64,000 nucleotides of DNA from Actinomadura opuntiae (GCF_030283205.1 NZ_JASNWF010000002.1:248001-312000); one strand, 5' to 3'. Counted from the stretch's first letter, positions 16,969 to 26,125 are shown. Notes: generated from the sequence alone by a model not told the origin. Numbers and translations are program-made.

Positions 16969-18195
16969 TCAGGGCGCGAGGTCGTGGCGGCCGGTCAGGA
17001 CGGTGAGGCCGCCGGCGACGGCGAGCGTGGCGAGGACCGCGGCGAAGAGGGTGGCGCCCGCCGTCAGGCCGACGGCGTCGCTGAGGTAGCCGGCGGTGAC
17101 CGGCAGGAGGCCGGCGGGGACGTAGCCGCCGATGTTGAAGGCGGCGTTGGCCTCGGCGAGGCGGCGCGGCGGGACGGCCGCGTTCAGCAGTGACAGGCCG
17201 CCGAGCTGGCCCATCCCCTGGCCGGCGCCCGCGAGGACGGCGGCCGCGGCGAGCGCACCGACCGACGCGCCGTGGACGGCGACGACGAGCGCGGCCATGG
17301 CGGCGGTCGTGCTGACGGCGCCGGCCACGAGGATCACGCGCCGCCGCAGCCCCTGGACGGCGAACTGCACGCCGGTCGCGGCGGCGAACATCACGAACGC
17401 CATGCTCCCGGCGACGATCCGGTTGCCGGTGCCCAGCAGCCCCGACAGCAGGGACGGGCCGAGCGACAGCACGAACGACGTCGCGGTGATGCCGGGCGCG
17501 AACACCGCGATCCCCAGCACGAGCCGCACGGCGCTCTCGCGCGGCACGCCGGGCACCCGGATCCAGGTCCTCGACGCGGGGCCGGAGGGGCGCGGCACCG
17601 GCATCCGCAGCACGACCAGGACGGCGGTGACCAGAAGCGCGGCCTCGACGGCGAACACGGTGGCGGTCGGCGCGGGAAGCGTCTCCGACAGCAGGCCGGC
17701 GAGAAACGGGCCGAGCCCGGCGCCGAAGACCATCGCGGACGAGGCGAGCAGGGCCGCCAGGCGGCGGCGGTGCGGCCCGGCGACGTCGGTGACGGCGGCC
17801 ATGCCGGCGGACACGACCGCGCCGACCGCGATGCCCGTCAGCAGCCGCGCGACGATGAGCGCGGCCACCGTGGTCGCGGTCGCGAAGACGCCGCAGGCGA
17901 CGAGGGCGAGGGCGAGCGCGGGCAGCAGCACGGGGCGGCGGCCGAGCCGGTCGGACAGCACGCCGGAGACCAGCAGCGAGCCGAGCAGCCCGACGATGTA
18001 GAACGCGAAGACCACCGTCAGCGTGCCCTTGGAGAAGCCGATGTCGCGCTGCCAGAGCACGTAGAGCGGCGTGGCCGCGTTGGACAGGACGAAGACGGCG
18101 GTGACGGGCCAGGCGGCGAGCCAGGCCCAGTAGGCGGGGACGCCTGCGTGCTGGGCCGCCCCCTCCCGGGCGCGGATCGTTCGGGCGTGCGGCAT
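16969..18195 (-). CDS. Major facilitator superfamily efflux transporter
   Basis: A 408-residue, roughly 12-helix membrane protein starting at ATG 18195 with GGAGGG 7 bases upstream. The MFS loop 2-3 signature is SDRLGRRPVLLPAL, and there is a second-half equivalent. LNAAVPPRRLAEANAAFNIGGYVPAGL suggests a drug-efflux-type member. The substrate is unknown. It is divergent from an ArsR-type repressor, with GTACGA operator repeats in the 91-base gap, which implies inducible efflux. Confidence 0.88.
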   Translation of the reverse strand: MPHARTIRAREGAAQHAGVPAYWAWLAAWPVTAVFVLSNAATPLYVLWQRDIGFSKGTLTVVFAFYIVGLLGSLLVSGVLSDRLGRRPVLLPALALALVACGVFATATTVAALIVARLLTGIAVGAVVSAGMAAVTDVAGPHRRRLAALLASSAMVFGAGLGPFLAGLLSETLPAPTATVFAVEAALLVTAVLVVLRMPVPRPSGPASRTWIRVPGVPRESAVRLVLGIAVFAPGITATSFVLSLGPSLLSGLLGTGNRIVAGSMAFVMFAAATGVQFAVQGLRRRVILVAGAVSTTAAMAALVVAVHGASVGALAAAAVLAGAGQGMGQLGGLSLLNAAVPPRRLAEANAAFNIGGYVPAGLLPVTAGYLSDAVGLTAGATLFAAVLATLAVAGGLTVLTGRHDLAP

Positions 18196-18217
18196 GGGGG
18201 TCCCTCCGAGCGGAGCA

Positions 18218-18263
18218 GTACGACTTTTTTCGAACATAGCATGCAGTACGATGAAACTCGTAC
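18218..18263. promoter_or_regulatory. Operator repeats between MFS and ArsR genes
   Basis: GTACGA at 18246-18251 and its inverse TCGTAC at 18258-18263 form a perfect 6-6-6 palindrome. A third GTACGA lies at 18218-18223, 11 bases after an AT-rich run is entered from the other side. This is the likely binding site of the ArsR-type regulator controlling both promoters. Confidence 0.6.
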
Positions 18264-18286
18264 AAGCGGGGAGAGGGGACCTGACC

Positions 18287-18697
18287 ATGGCATCCACGGC
18301 ATCGACGGCGTCCGCTGCATCGACCGCATCGGCTGGGCGGCCGGAGATCCGGGTGCTGCCGGAGCCGCCCGGCCTGCCCGCGCCGCTGCCGGAGCCGGCC
18401 GTCGAGGACCTCCGGCTGGAGACGGTGTTCGGCGCGCTGAGCGGCCCGCTCCGGCTGACCATCGTCCGCAAGCTCCTGCTGGAGCGCGAGGAGTTCGACC
18501 ACCCCTGCGGCTGGTTCGGCTTCGACCGGCCGAAGTCCTCGCTCACCCACCACTTCAAGGCACTGCGCGAGGCCGGCGTCCTGCGCCAGCGCCAGTACGG
18601 CCTGGAGCGCCGCAGCGAGGTGCGCATCGACGACCTGAACGCCCGCTTCCCCGGCCTCCTCGACCTCGTCCTGGACTGGACGCCCGACCCGTCCTGA
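18287..18697 (+). CDS. ArsR-type winged-helix transcriptional regulator
   Basis: A 136-residue regulator starting at ATG 18287 after GAGAGGGGA. A low-complexity Ala/Ser/Thr head precedes the winged helix: LRLETVFGALSGPLRLTIVRKLL, then SSLTHHFKALREAGVLRQRQYG as recognition helix and wing. One Cys (HPCGW) is present and no clear metal site, so a non-metal ligand or substrate of the divergent efflux pump is likely. Autoregulation through the GTACGA repeats is inferred. Confidence 0.85.
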   Translation: MASTASTASAASTASAGRPEIRVLPEPPGLPAPLPEPAVEDLRLETVFGALSGPLRLTIVRKLLLEREEFDHPCGWFGFDRPKSSLTHHFKALREAGVLRQRQYGLERRSEVRIDDLNARFPGLLDLVLDWTPDPS

Positions 18698-18702
18698 AGC
18701 CC

Positions 18703-18730
18703 GGCCCGACTCGCCGCCGCGAGTCGGGCC
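18703..18730 (+). terminator. Terminator after the arsR-type gene
   Basis: A 12-bp perfect stem (GGCCCGACTCGC at 18703-18714 with GCGAGTCGGGCC at 18719-18730) and a CGCC loop, starting 5 bases after the stop. Confidence 0.75.
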
Positions 18731-18762
18731 CGGCGCGCCGCCGGGGCGGGCAGGATGGGCGG

Positions 18763-20220
18763 ATGGGTGATCTTCGGGAGTCGCTGCGCCGGGTCCGGGC
18801 CCTGTTCGGCGAGGCGGGCTACACCGTCGACGGGGTGCGGGGGCTGCTCGGGCCGGTCGCCGGGGGCGCGCTGGCGCGGGACGAGATCGTCCCGGCCTTG
18901 CGCGCGACGCGGGGCGGGTCGCCGCTGGAGGTCCTGACCAGGTTGTTCTGGTTGCAGGTGCCGGTGGACGCGTCGGCCATCGACGCCTCCGGCCTGCTCG
19001 CGGCCGGGCTCGTCGAGCGGTCCGGCGGGGAGGTGCGGGCGCTGCTGCACGTCGAGCCGCTGGAGTCGGTGAGCGGTGACGGGCACGCCGGATACGTGGT
19101 GTCGGACCTCAAGGTGCGGCCCGGTTCCGGCACGGTCCCGGCGGACGACCACGTCGTGGGGGCGGGCGGCGCGTCGGGGAATCTCGTCCGGCTGGTCGTC
19201 CACAAGCCTGTGGATAACGTGCTCGACCTCGGCACTGGATGTGGGGTCCAGGCGGTGCATCTGCACGATCGGCTGCACCCGGCGAGGATCACCGCGACGG
19301 ACGTGAATCCGCGCGCACTGGAGCTGGCCGCGATGAGTTTCGAGCTGTCCGGAATGGACGGTGCCGAGCTGCTGGAGGGCTCGCTCCTGGAGCCGGTGCG
19401 GGGGCGGCGCTTCGACCTCGTCGTGTCGAATCCGCCGTTCGTGGTGGCGCCGTCCGGTGACCGCCGGTTCACCTACCGCGAGTCCGGGATGCCGGGCGAC
19501 GACTTCTGTCGCCGGCTGGTCGGCGCGGCGCCGGAGCTGCTCGAGGACGGCGGATACTGCCAGCTCCTGGCCAATTGGCTGCACGTGGACAGCGTGCCGT
19601 GGGAGGAGCGCGTCGGCGCGTGGGTGGAGGGCTGCGACGCGTGGATCGTGCAGCGGGACGTCCAGGATCCGGCCGAGTACGCCGAGTTGTGGCTGCGCGA
19701 TTCGTGCGAGGCGGGCACACCCGAATACCGGGCGCGCTACGACGCGTGGCTGGAGCACTTCGAGCGCCAGGGCGTCACCGGGATCGGGTTCGGGTGGATC
19801 ACGTTGCGGCGCAGCGGGCGTCCGGCCGTCCGGATCGAGGAGCTGCGGCAGCCGGTCGAGCAGCCCGTCGGCGCCTATGTGGAAAGCGTTCTGGACGGGT
19901 TCGGGAACGCCGAAAAGTTTTCCACAGGCTGTGGACAGATGCTCCGGGCCGCGTCCGGTCTCGTCCAGGAACAGCTCGGCGCGCCGGGGGCCGAGGACCC
20001 CGAGCGGATCGTGCTGCGGCAGACCGGAAGGCTGCACCGCGCCGCCGGCGTCGGGACGGTCGAGGCCGCCCTAGCCGGCGTCTGCGACGGCAGCCTCCCG
20101 CTGGACCGGCTGCTCGACGCGATCGCCCAGCTCACCGGCCGGGACGCGGACCAGGTCCGGGCGCACGCCGGCGCCGTCCTGCCCGAGCTGGTCGCCGACG
20201 GCTTCTTCGAGGTGCCCTAG
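18763..20220 (+). CDS. Class I SAM-dependent methyltransferase (HemK/RsmC-like)
   Basis: A 485-residue enzyme beginning at ATG 18763 (MGDLRESLRRV). A 150-residue helical N-terminal domain precedes a Rossmann methyltransferase core with VLDLGTGCGVQAVHL (SAM loop), ITATDVNPRALELA and the catalytic SNPPFVV motif. NPPF is typical of enzymes that methylate exocyclic or amide nitrogens in RNA, DNA or protein. A C-terminal winged-helix-like part follows. The length and three-part layout match a conserved actinobacterial family whose substrate I do not know. Its stop shares CTAG with the convergent exchanger stop. Confidence 0.85.
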   Translation: MGDLRESLRRVRALFGEAGYTVDGVRGLLGPVAGGALARDEIVPALRATRGGSPLEVLTRLFWLQVPVDASAIDASGLLAAGLVERSGGEVRALLHVEPLESVSGDGHAGYVVSDLKVRPGSGTVPADDHVVGAGGASGNLVRLVVHKPVDNVLDLGTGCGVQAVHLHDRLHPARITATDVNPRALELAAMSFELSGMDGAELLEGSLLEPVRGRRFDLVVSNPPFVVAPSGDRRFTYRESGMPGDDFCRRLVGAAPELLEDGGYCQLLANWLHVDSVPWEERVGAWVEGCDAWIVQRDVQDPAEYAELWLRDSCEAGTPEYRARYDAWLEHFERQGVTGIGFGWITLRRSGRPAVRIEELRQPVEQPVGAYVESVLDGFGNAEKFSTGCGQMLRAASGLVQEQLGAPGAEDPERIVLRQTGRLHRAAGVGTVEAALAGVCDGSLPLDRLLDAIAQLTGRDADQVRAHAGAVLPELVADGFFEVP

Positions 20221-21467
20221 CGCCGGACGACGGCCTCCATCGCGCGCCCGAGGTCGCGGTACCGGTTGATCAGGACGGTGAAGCCGACCGCCAGGTACAC
20301 CCCCGACAGCACCAGCCGCGCCTGCTCGGCCGGCAGCGCGAACTGGACCGCGAACAGGACGAACAGCAGCGCGGCCTCCCAGCGCCGCAGCACCAGGTCG
20401 ATGAGCAGGCCGAGGCCGAGGACGGTCTGCGCGGCGGTCAGCAGCACCTCTTCCAGTTGCCGCGAGTCCAGCGGCAGCGACCAGCCGCCGCCGCCCGCCC
20501 GGTAGGCCAGCGGCAGGCTGCCGATCAGCAGCGTCCACTGGTTGACCTTGCTGGACAGCAGCGCGCCGATCGCGTCGGCGTCCCGCAGCCGCCACGCGAA
20601 CACCACCGCGACGATCAGCTCCGGCGCCTCGGACGCCAGCGGCGCGAGCCACTGCACCAGCAGGAACTCGTCGACGCCGAGCGCGGACCCGGCGTCCACC
20701 AGCGAGTTCGCGAACGGCTCGGCGGAGATGAACACCAGGACCGCGCCGACCGCGAACCCGCCCCAGCTCGCGGTCCGGCGCAGCCGGCGCGGCAGCGTGA
20801 CCAGCCAGGCGGGCACCCCGGCGAGGTTCTCCACGTCCTCGCCGCCGCCCCGCGCGATCCGGGCGAGGTAGACGGCGTACACGGCGATCAGGACGATCGC
20901 GATGTACCACCCGATCTCGGCGGTCAGCGCCGGGGTGAAGCCGAGCACGGTCGCGAGCGCGAGGAAGCCCAGTTCCGTCCGGTGGTGCGGGGCCAGCCGC
21001 ACGTCCCGCCGCTCTCCGTCGGCCGGCCGTGCCCGCCGTCGGCCGTGCCGTCCGCGGCGCCGCGCCACCCGCCGCGCCCCGAGCGCGAACGCCAGCACGA
21101 CCAGCGCCCAGCCGACCCCGACCAGGAGCCGGTTCGCGCCCGTCATGTTGGCCGCGGCATAGCCGGCGTAGTGCGGTTTCGAGCCCGCCGCGTACGCGTA
21201 GTACACGTCGACCGCGTACTCGGGCAGCACCGCGATCAGGGCGAGCAGCGCCAGCGCGAGCGCCCCGGACATGTCGGCGCGCGCCGTCTCGGTCGCCCAC
21301 ATCAGCAGGACGGCCGCCGCGAGCACCCCGGCGCCGTACACCACCGCGGCGGCCACGGCGGGCGGGTGCAGCCCGGCGACCCGCATCACCACCGCCGGCA
21401 GCGCGATGACCAGCGCGGCGCCGACGCGGGCGAGCAGCGTCTCGCGGGGCACCAGGTCACCGGGCAT
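20217..21467 (-). CDS. Sodium/calcium exchanger family (CaCA) antiporter
   Basis: A 416-residue membrane protein with about 10-11 helices in two inverted halves, starting at ATG 21467. The first alpha repeat shows LPEYAVDVYYAY and AANMTGANRLLVG. The second shows LASEAPELIVAVVFA and SSKVNQWTLLIGSLP, including the acidic ion-binding residues. A cytoplasmic Arg-rich loop (about residues 135-170) separates the halves. It likely moves Ca2+ or another cation against Na+ or H+. It lies 66 bases downstream of pyrD on the same strand. Confidence 0.88.
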   Translation of the reverse strand: MPGDLVPRETLLARVGAALVIALPAVVMRVAGLHPPAVAAAVVYGAGVLAAAVLLMWATETARADMSGALALALLALIAVLPEYAVDVYYAYAAGSKPHYAGYAAANMTGANRLLVGVGWALVVLAFALGARRVARRRGRHGRRRARPADGERRDVRLAPHHRTELGFLALATVLGFTPALTAEIGWYIAIVLIAVYAVYLARIARGGGEDVENLAGVPAWLVTLPRRLRRTASWGGFAVGAVLVFISAEPFANSLVDAGSALGVDEFLLVQWLAPLASEAPELIVAVVFAWRLRDADAIGALLSSKVNQWTLLIGSLPLAYRAGGGGWSLPLDSRQLEEVLLTAAQTVLGLGLLIDLVLRRWEAALLFVLFAVQFALPAEQARLVLSGVYLAVGFTVLINRYRDLGRAMEAVVRR

Positions 21468-21533
21468 ACCTGCACCGTGCCCGGCGGGCCACCGCCGATG
21501 CCCAGCCCGCGGCAAAGCGCCGATCTTCGTTGG

Positions 21534-22604
21534 TCAGCGGCGGGCGGCGGCGATGCCGGGGAACGCGCTGCCCTTCAGGCGGCGGGACAGGTCGCGCTGG
21601 ACGCGGTGCGCCCACAGCGGCCCCCCGTAGATCATCCCGGTGTAGCCCTGGACGAGGGTGGCGCCGGCGCGGACGCGTTCCCACACGTCGTCGGCGTTCT
21701 CGACACCGCCGACGGAGACCAGGACGAGCCGGTCGCCGACCCGGGCGCGCAACCGGCGCAGCACGTCCAGCGACCGGTCCTTCAGCGGCGCGCCGGACAG
21801 CCCGCCGGTCTCCTTGGCGAGCGCGGGGTCGCTGCGCAGGCCGGACCGCTCGATCGTGGTGTTGGTGGCGATGATGCCGTCGAGGCCGAGGTCGAGCGCG
21901 AGGTCGGCGACCGCGTCGACGTCGTCGTCGGCGAGGTCAGGCGCGATCTTGACCAGCAGCGGGACGCGGCGCGGCGCGGACCGGTCGGCGGCCTCCCGGA
22001 CGGCGCTCAGCAGCGGCCGCAGGTGCTCGACCGCCTGCAGGTTCCGCAGCCCCGGCGTGTTCGGCGAGCTGACGTTCACCACCAGGTAGTCGGCGTACGG
22101 GGCGAGCCGCTCGGTGCTCGCGACGTAGTCGGCGGCGGCCTCGGCCTCCGGGACGGCCTTGGTCTTGCCGATGTTGACCCCGACGATCGTGCCGGGACGG
22201 CGGTCGCGCAGCCGCGCCGCGGCGGCCTCGGAGCCGGCGTTGTTGAACCCCATCCGGTTGATGACCGCCCGGTCGCGGGGGAGCCGGAACAGCCGGGGGC
22301 GCGGGTTGCCGGGCTGCGGCCGTCCGGTCACCGTGCCGATCTCCACGTGGCCGAACCCGAACGCGCCGAGCGCCGCGTAGGCGACGGCGTCCTTGTCGAA
22401 CCCGGCGGCGAGCCCGAGCGGGCTCGGGAAGTCCAGGCCGAGCGCGTGCACGGCGAGCGCCGGGTCGCGCGGGGCGAGGAGCCGCCGCAGCAGCGGCGCC
22501 GCGCCGGGCACCGCCTGGATCGCGCGCAGCGCCCGCATCGTCAGGTGATGCACGGTCTCCGCGGAGATCCGGGCGATGACCAGTGAGAACAGGAGTCGAT
22601 ACAT
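21534..22604 (-). CDS. pyrD: Dihydroorotate dehydrogenase (quinone), class 2
   Basis: A 356-residue FMN enzyme oxidising dihydroorotate to orotate in pyrimidine synthesis, membrane-associated and quinone-linked. The N-terminal amphipathic helix region ([20 protein letters not shown]) is the class 2 mark. The core has [40 protein letters not shown], the catalytic Ser in [25 protein letters not shown] and TGGLSGAPL. The ribosome binding site is weak. It may be cotranscribed with the exchanger downstream. Confidence 0.96.
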   Translation of the reverse strand: MYRLLFSLVIARISAETVHHLTMRALRAIQAVPGAAPLLRRLLAPRDPALAVHALGLDFPSPLGLAAGFDKDAVAYAALGAFGFGHVEIGTVTGRPQPGNPRPRLFRLPRDRAVINRMGFNNAGSEAAAARLRDRRPGTIVGVNIGKTKAVPEAEAAADYVASTERLAPYADYLVVNVSSPNTPGLRNLQAVEHLRPLLSAVREAADRSAPRRVPLLVKIAPDLADDDVDAVADLALDLGLDGIIATNTTIERSGLRSDPALAKETGGLSGAPLKDRSLDVLRRLRARVGDRLVLVSVGGVENADDVWERVRAGATLVQGYTGMIYGGPLWAHRVQRDLSRRLKGSAFPGIAAARR

Positions 22605-22681
22605 CGCCGCCAGTATCTCAGCACCGGTCCGCCCGAAAACACGTCGCCCGGGCAAGGCCGGCGCGTGCGCCCGTCCAGGGC

Positions 22682-23671
22682 TCAGCGGCCGAGGAAGGTG
22701 CGGCGCAGGGTCCGGCGGACCTCGCGGCTCGTCTCGCGCATCGTCCGGCGGACGGCGCGCAGCGGGTCGCGGACGGTGACCCGCCAGGCCGCGCCGACGC
22801 CGCGTCCGATCGGGACCAGGACGTTCGTCCCGAACCAGCGGAGCGGGATCACCACCAGCACGCGGACGGGCGCGACGATCAGATGGCGCCACAGCCAGGA
22901 CAGGACGCGGGCGGCGCGCCGCCACGTCCCGGTGATGCCCGCGCCGATCGGCGTCAGGACGTACCGCCACAGAGCGCGCACCGGGGCGACGACGAAGACG
23001 CGCAGCAGCCAGCCGAGGAGGCGCCCGGTCTGCCGCCACGACCACGCGACGCCCGCCGCGAACGCCCGCCACCCTGCGGCGATGCCGCGCCCGATCCAGC
23101 GGGCCAGCCAGGCGAGCCCGAGCATCGGCGGCCACAGGACGTACCGCCAGAGCAGGGTGAGCGGCAGCACGAGGACGACCGAGAGGACCCCGCCGATGCC
23201 GCGCAGCAGCCAGGCGAGCCCGCGCCCGATCCACGTCCCGAGCCAGGCGAGCCCCCGGCCGAGGGCGCGAAGTGGCCGGAGCAGGACGAGATCGAGGAAG
23301 CGCCCGATCGGTGTCAGCACGTACCGGTAGAGCCACCGGGCGGTGATCGCGATGCCGAGGCCGAGCATCCGCAGCGGCCACCACAGGGCGAGGCCGAGCG
23401 GCCGCAGCACCCACCGGTACAGCGCGACGGCGAGCGCCGCCGGGATCCGGCCGAGGAGCCGCGCGCACGCCGCGACGCCCCGTCCGACCGCCCTGAGCAG
23501 GTCGTACAGGAGCCGGAACGGCACCACGACGATCAGCGCGATGACCCGCGCCGGGACGACCAGCCACGCGGGACCGGCCGGCTCCGGGCGCTCGGGCTCG
23601 GGCGGCGGCACCTTGGCGAAGAGGCCGGGAGAGTCGGGGGAGGGCTGGCCGAAACGGTCGGGGATGGTCAC
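22682..23671 (-). CDS. Trp/Arg-rich repetitive hydrophobic protein of unknown function
   Basis: A 329-residue protein starting at GTG 23671, preceded by GAGGTACGGA. After a 45-residue Pro-rich soluble head it is built of repeated segments of hydrophobic helix plus Arg/Trp, each introduced by variants of YVLTPIG or [81 protein letters not shown] and [16 protein letters not shown]. The tail is strongly basic ([19 protein letters not shown]). Arg within nearly every hydrophobic stretch argues for amphipathic in-plane helices rather than ordinary membrane spans. I recognise no family. Similar proteins of repeated W/R segments occur in actinomycetes. Confidence 0.7.
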   Translation of the reverse strand: MTIPDRFGQPSPDSPGLFAKVPPPEPERPEPAGPAWLVVPARVIALIVVVPFRLLYDLLRAVGRGVAACARLLGRIPAALAVALYRWVLRPLGLALWWPLRMLGLGIAITARWLYRYVLTPIGRFLDLVLLRPLRALGRGLAWLGTWIGRGLAWLLRGIGGVLSVVLVLPLTLLWRYVLWPPMLGLAWLARWIGRGIAAGWRAFAAGVAWSWRQTGRLLGWLLRVFVVAPVRALWRYVLTPIGAGITGTWRRAARVLSWLWRHLIVAPVRVLVVIPLRWFGTNVLVPIGRGVGAAWRVTVRDPLRAVRRTMRETSREVRRTLRRTFLGR

Positions 23672-23785
23672 TCCGTACCTCGATCGAGCTGTTCGTGGGC
23701 TTTTCCTGGGACGCGCCCGAGGTTGAACCCGTTCCGCGCCGTTCACCGTACTGCTCCTCGATCAGGACACTCATGGAGGCACGAG

Positions 23786-24784
23786 ATGCGTTTCCCACGT
23801 TGGGCGATCCCCTCTGCGGCCGCCCTCATCGCGTCCGGGATGGTGCTGTCGGCCTGCGGCCAGGAGAACGGGAGCAAGCGAGGGAACGCGGCCTCGGGGA
23901 GCAAGGTCGCCGCGGATCCCTCGAAACCCGCCTCGCCGTCGCCGGCCGCCGCGCCGACGACCCTGGAGGTCGCCAGCGTCACCAAGCTCGGCAAGGTCGT
24001 CACCGACGGCCAGGGCAGGACCCTGTACCGCTTCGACAACGACACCGCGAAGCCGTCCGCGTCGACGTGCGCGGGCGCCTGCGCGAAGGCGTGGCCGCCG
24101 GTCTGGGCGACCACGACCGCCACCCGGGTCGAGGGCGTCGAGCAGTCGCTCGTCGGCAAGGTACGGCGGCCGGACGGCAAGTGGCAGGTCACGCTGAACG
24201 GCTGGCCGCTGTACCGCTACGCCAAGGACCAGAGCCCCGGCGACGTCAACGGGCAGGGCGTCGGCAAGAAGTGGTACGCGGCGGCGCCGACCGGCAAGAA
24301 GGCGCTGGCGCTCGCCCCGGCGAAGAAGACGAACCGGTGGAAGGGCTGGACGGTCGTCAAGGCCAAGAACGACCCGAAGTTCGGCATGATCCTCACCGAC
24401 GGCGGCGGCCGGACCCTCTACCGCTACGACAAGGACACCAGCAAGCCGCCGAACTCCACCTGCTTCGGCGCCTGCAAGAAGGCGTGGCCGCCGGCGGTGT
24501 TCAACGGCTGGAAGCACCTCAAGCTCGAGGGCGTCAGCAAGAAGGTCGTCAACTTCATCGAGCGCAAGGACGACGGCAAGTGCCAGCTCACCATCAACGG
24601 CTGGCCCATGTACTACTACGAGAAGGACACCCGGCCGGGTGACACCAAGGGGCAGGGCGTCGGCGGCGTCTGGTGGCTGACCAGGCCGAGCGGCGCCAGG
24701 GTCATGACCGGCACAGGCGGCGGCTCCGGCGGCGGCTCCGGTTCGGGCTCCGGCTCTGGTTACGGGACGGGCGGCGGCTACTGA
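23786..24784 (+). CDS. Lipoprotein with two secreted-repeat (DUF/Lipoprotein_15) domains
   Basis: A 332-residue surface lipoprotein starting at ATG 23786 with GGAGG 8 bases upstream. The lipobox is VLSACGQ (Cys 24). Two homologous domains, each about 120 residues, follow a Ser/Pro linker. Each has [18 protein letters not shown] or [18 protein letters not shown], then a C-x3-C-x3-WPP motif ([22 protein letters not shown]), then [16 protein letters not shown] or [16 protein letters not shown], then GDxxGQGVG. This matches the PF03640-type repeat of unknown function. The tail is Gly/Ser-rich. A redox or electron-transfer role is only a guess from the paired cysteines and aromatic residues. Confidence 0.85.
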   Translation: MRFPRWAIPSAAALIASGMVLSACGQENGSKRGNAASGSKVAADPSKPASPSPAAAPTTLEVASVTKLGKVVTDGQGRTLYRFDNDTAKPSASTCAGACAKAWPPVWATTTATRVEGVEQSLVGKVRRPDGKWQVTLNGWPLYRYAKDQSPGDVNGQGVGKKWYAAAPTGKKALALAPAKKTNRWKGWTVVKAKNDPKFGMILTDGGGRTLYRYDKDTSKPPNSTCFGACKKAWPPAVFNGWKHLKLEGVSKKVVNFIERKDDGKCQLTINGWPMYYYEKDTRPGDTKGQGVGGVWWLTRPSGARVMTGTGGGSGGGSGSGSGSGYGTGGGY

Positions 24785-24811
24785 GCCGCAGAGCGCCGTC
24801 CCCCACAGGCG

Positions 24812-24863
24812 AAGGCGCGGGAGGAACGCGGGTCGGTCGGGGCCCGCGAGCCTCCCGCGCCTT
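24812..24863 (+). terminator. Terminator after the two-domain lipoprotein gene
   Basis: A 13-bp perfect outer stem (AAGGCGCGGGAGG at 24812-24824; CCTCCCGCGCCTT at 24851-24863) holds a nested 6-bp stem (CGCGGG at 24827-24832; CCCGCG at 24843-24848). It starts 28 bases after the stop. Confidence 0.8.
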
Positions 24864-24935
24864 CCTCACGCGTCTCCACACCCTCGAGCGCTGGTGCGTC
24901 TCCCTGAAAGAATCCGCTGGGCGGAAAAATCTGGA

Positions 24936-24983
24936 ACCTAGCTGTCAGCAAGTGTCGGGATGCCATATGGCAGACAGCTAGGT
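24936..24983. promoter_or_regulatory. 11-bp inverted repeat enclosing a 12-bp palindrome
   Basis: ACCTAGCTGTC at 24936-24946 faces GACAGCTAGGT at 24973-24983 with no mismatch. Inside, TGCCATATGGCA at 24961-24972 is itself a perfect palindrome abutting the right arm. A third palindrome (24986-25000) follows 2 bases later. This could be an operator array, a recombination/attachment-like site or a structured RNA. It lies 218 bases before the cyclase-like gene. Confidence 0.55.
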
Positions 24984-25201
24984 AACTGCTCACTGAGCAG
25001 GTGTGACCAGCACTCCTGCCTGCTCGAAGAGTGGTGTGCTCGCAGCGTGCCGTGCCCCGGACTGCACCATGGCATGTTGACATATGTCGCTCTGCCCTAC
25101 GCTGTCGACCAGGTAGCTTCCAAATATCAGCCTAAGGTGCGATCCTAGAGGTGGCCACCGGGTCTCGTACAGATACGAGCCCCCATCGGGGCGAGGGCGT
25201 C

Positions 25202-25879
25202 ATGTCGACAATCCCAGCAACGCCGTCTACGCAACGAGACGGAGGGCGTCCCTATAGTGAGCAGGGCGCATCTTCTGCACGTTTGTTGTTCAGATTGCTG
25301 CTCGCCGTCGACATCCAGGGCTACAGCGCGCGCTCTCCTCGCATGCAGTTGCAGGCCCAATCTGACTTGCTGGGGGCGCTCGAGCAGGCGGCGGCGGAGG
25401 CGAGATTGGATCGTGGCCAATGGCTGCAGCAGGTCAGCGGGGACGGAGAACTCGCAGTACTGCCGCCGGACGCGGACATCGTGACCGTCGTCGGGGTCTT
25501 CACCATGGCGCTGGAACGCGCTCTCCGTGAGATGAGCGCCACCGGCGATTCCGCCCGTAGGCTCCGGGTACGACTGGCCCTCCACTATGGGGCATTGGTC
25601 ATGGGGCGGTCGGCCTCGTTCGGTCCGGCGGGCGACGCGCCAGTCGTGGTGAGCCGGCTGCTCGACGCCCGCCCAGTGCGGCGTTACCTGGCCGTTCACC
25701 CGGATCGCAATGTCGCGCTGATCATCTCCGACAGCATCTATGATCAGGTCGTCTGCAGTGGCTTCTGTGCGCTACTGCCGGAGGAGTTCCAGTCCGTCCG
25801 GACCACGGTCAAAGGACTGCCGTATCAGGGTTTCGTCTACGATCCTGACCAGCTCGGTGATGCGGGAGTGAGGAGATAG
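25202..25879 (+). CDS. Degenerate class III nucleotide-cyclase-like protein
   Basis: A 225-residue protein starting at ATG 25202 after GCGAGGGC; an in-frame GTG at 25151 is possible. Residues about 28-215 form a class III cyclase-like fold. Asp37 in LLAVDIQGYSAR and Asp81 in VSGDGELAVLP fit the two metal-binding aspartates. LRVRLALHYG and VVVSRLLDARPVRRYL fit the later strands and helix. The transition-state Asn is replaced by Val (DAPVVVSRLLDA), although the following Arg remains. A full cyclase is therefore doubtful; nucleotide binding is possible. Related small proteins occur in actinomycete regulatory and conflict loci. It converges on a DUF397 gene. Confidence 0.65.
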   Translation: MSTIPATPSTQRDGGRPYSEQGASSARLLFRLLLAVDIQGYSARSPRMQLQAQSDLLGALEQAAAEARLDRGQWLQQVSGDGELAVLPPDADIVTVVGVFTMALERALREMSATGDSARRLRVRLALHYGALVMGRSASFGPAGDAPVVVSRLLDARPVRRYLAVHPDRNVALIISDSIYDQVVCSGFCALLPEEFQSVRTTVKGLPYQGFVYDPDQLGDAGVRR

Positions 25880-25933
25880 GGGATCTGGTGACGGAAGGGG
25901 GTTTCCTCGCACGGGTACGAACGCGGAAGCCTG

Positions 25934-26125
25934 TCATCGGCAACGAATCGCGTGAAGTAGATACCACCAGTCAGCTCGAGTGATGACGAGGACGGGGCCC
26001 GATCGGTTCTTGGAGTCGCGCACGTAAACCGCCTCATCGCGGCATGCGATCTCGATGCAATTGCCGCCCGAGCCGGTATAGGTGCTCGTATGCCACTGGA
26101 GGTCTGCGGGTATCGGGCGCGGCAA
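25934..26125 (-). CDS. DUF397 domain protein
   Basis: A 63-residue protein starting at TTG 26125, with AAGGGAG 8 bases upstream. It shows the DUF397 pattern: LQWHTSTYTGSGGNCIEIA, then AVYVRDSKNRSGPVLVITRADWWYLLHAI. Such proteins usually partner an XRE/DUF5753 regulator next door, as in the BldB/WhiJ-type pairs of Streptomyces, and may act as its antagonist. Here the regulator gene is 276 bases upstream on the same strand, an unusually long gap with nothing recognisable in it. Confidence 0.85.
   Translation of the reverse strand: MPRPIPADLQWHTSTYTGSGGNCIEIACRDEAVYVRDSKNRSGPVLVITRADWWYLLHAIRCR

Larger units (their letters stand above)
24785..25201. other. 417-base intergenic region with terminator and nested palindromes
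   Basis: No gene. In order it holds a strong terminator for the lipoprotein gene (24812-24863), a large inverted repeat (24936-24983) enclosing a 12-bp palindrome, CTGCTCA-C-TGAGCAG at 24986-25000, and TTGACA at 25077-25082 overlapping the palindrome GACATATGTC (25079-25088), a possible promoter for the cyclase-like gene at 25202. Base composition is visibly less GC-rich than the flanks. Confidence 0.65.

Noticed and set aside
24936..25000. Insertion-sequence ends
   Set aside because: The inverted repeat encloses only 26 bases and no transposase, so a mobile element is not supported.
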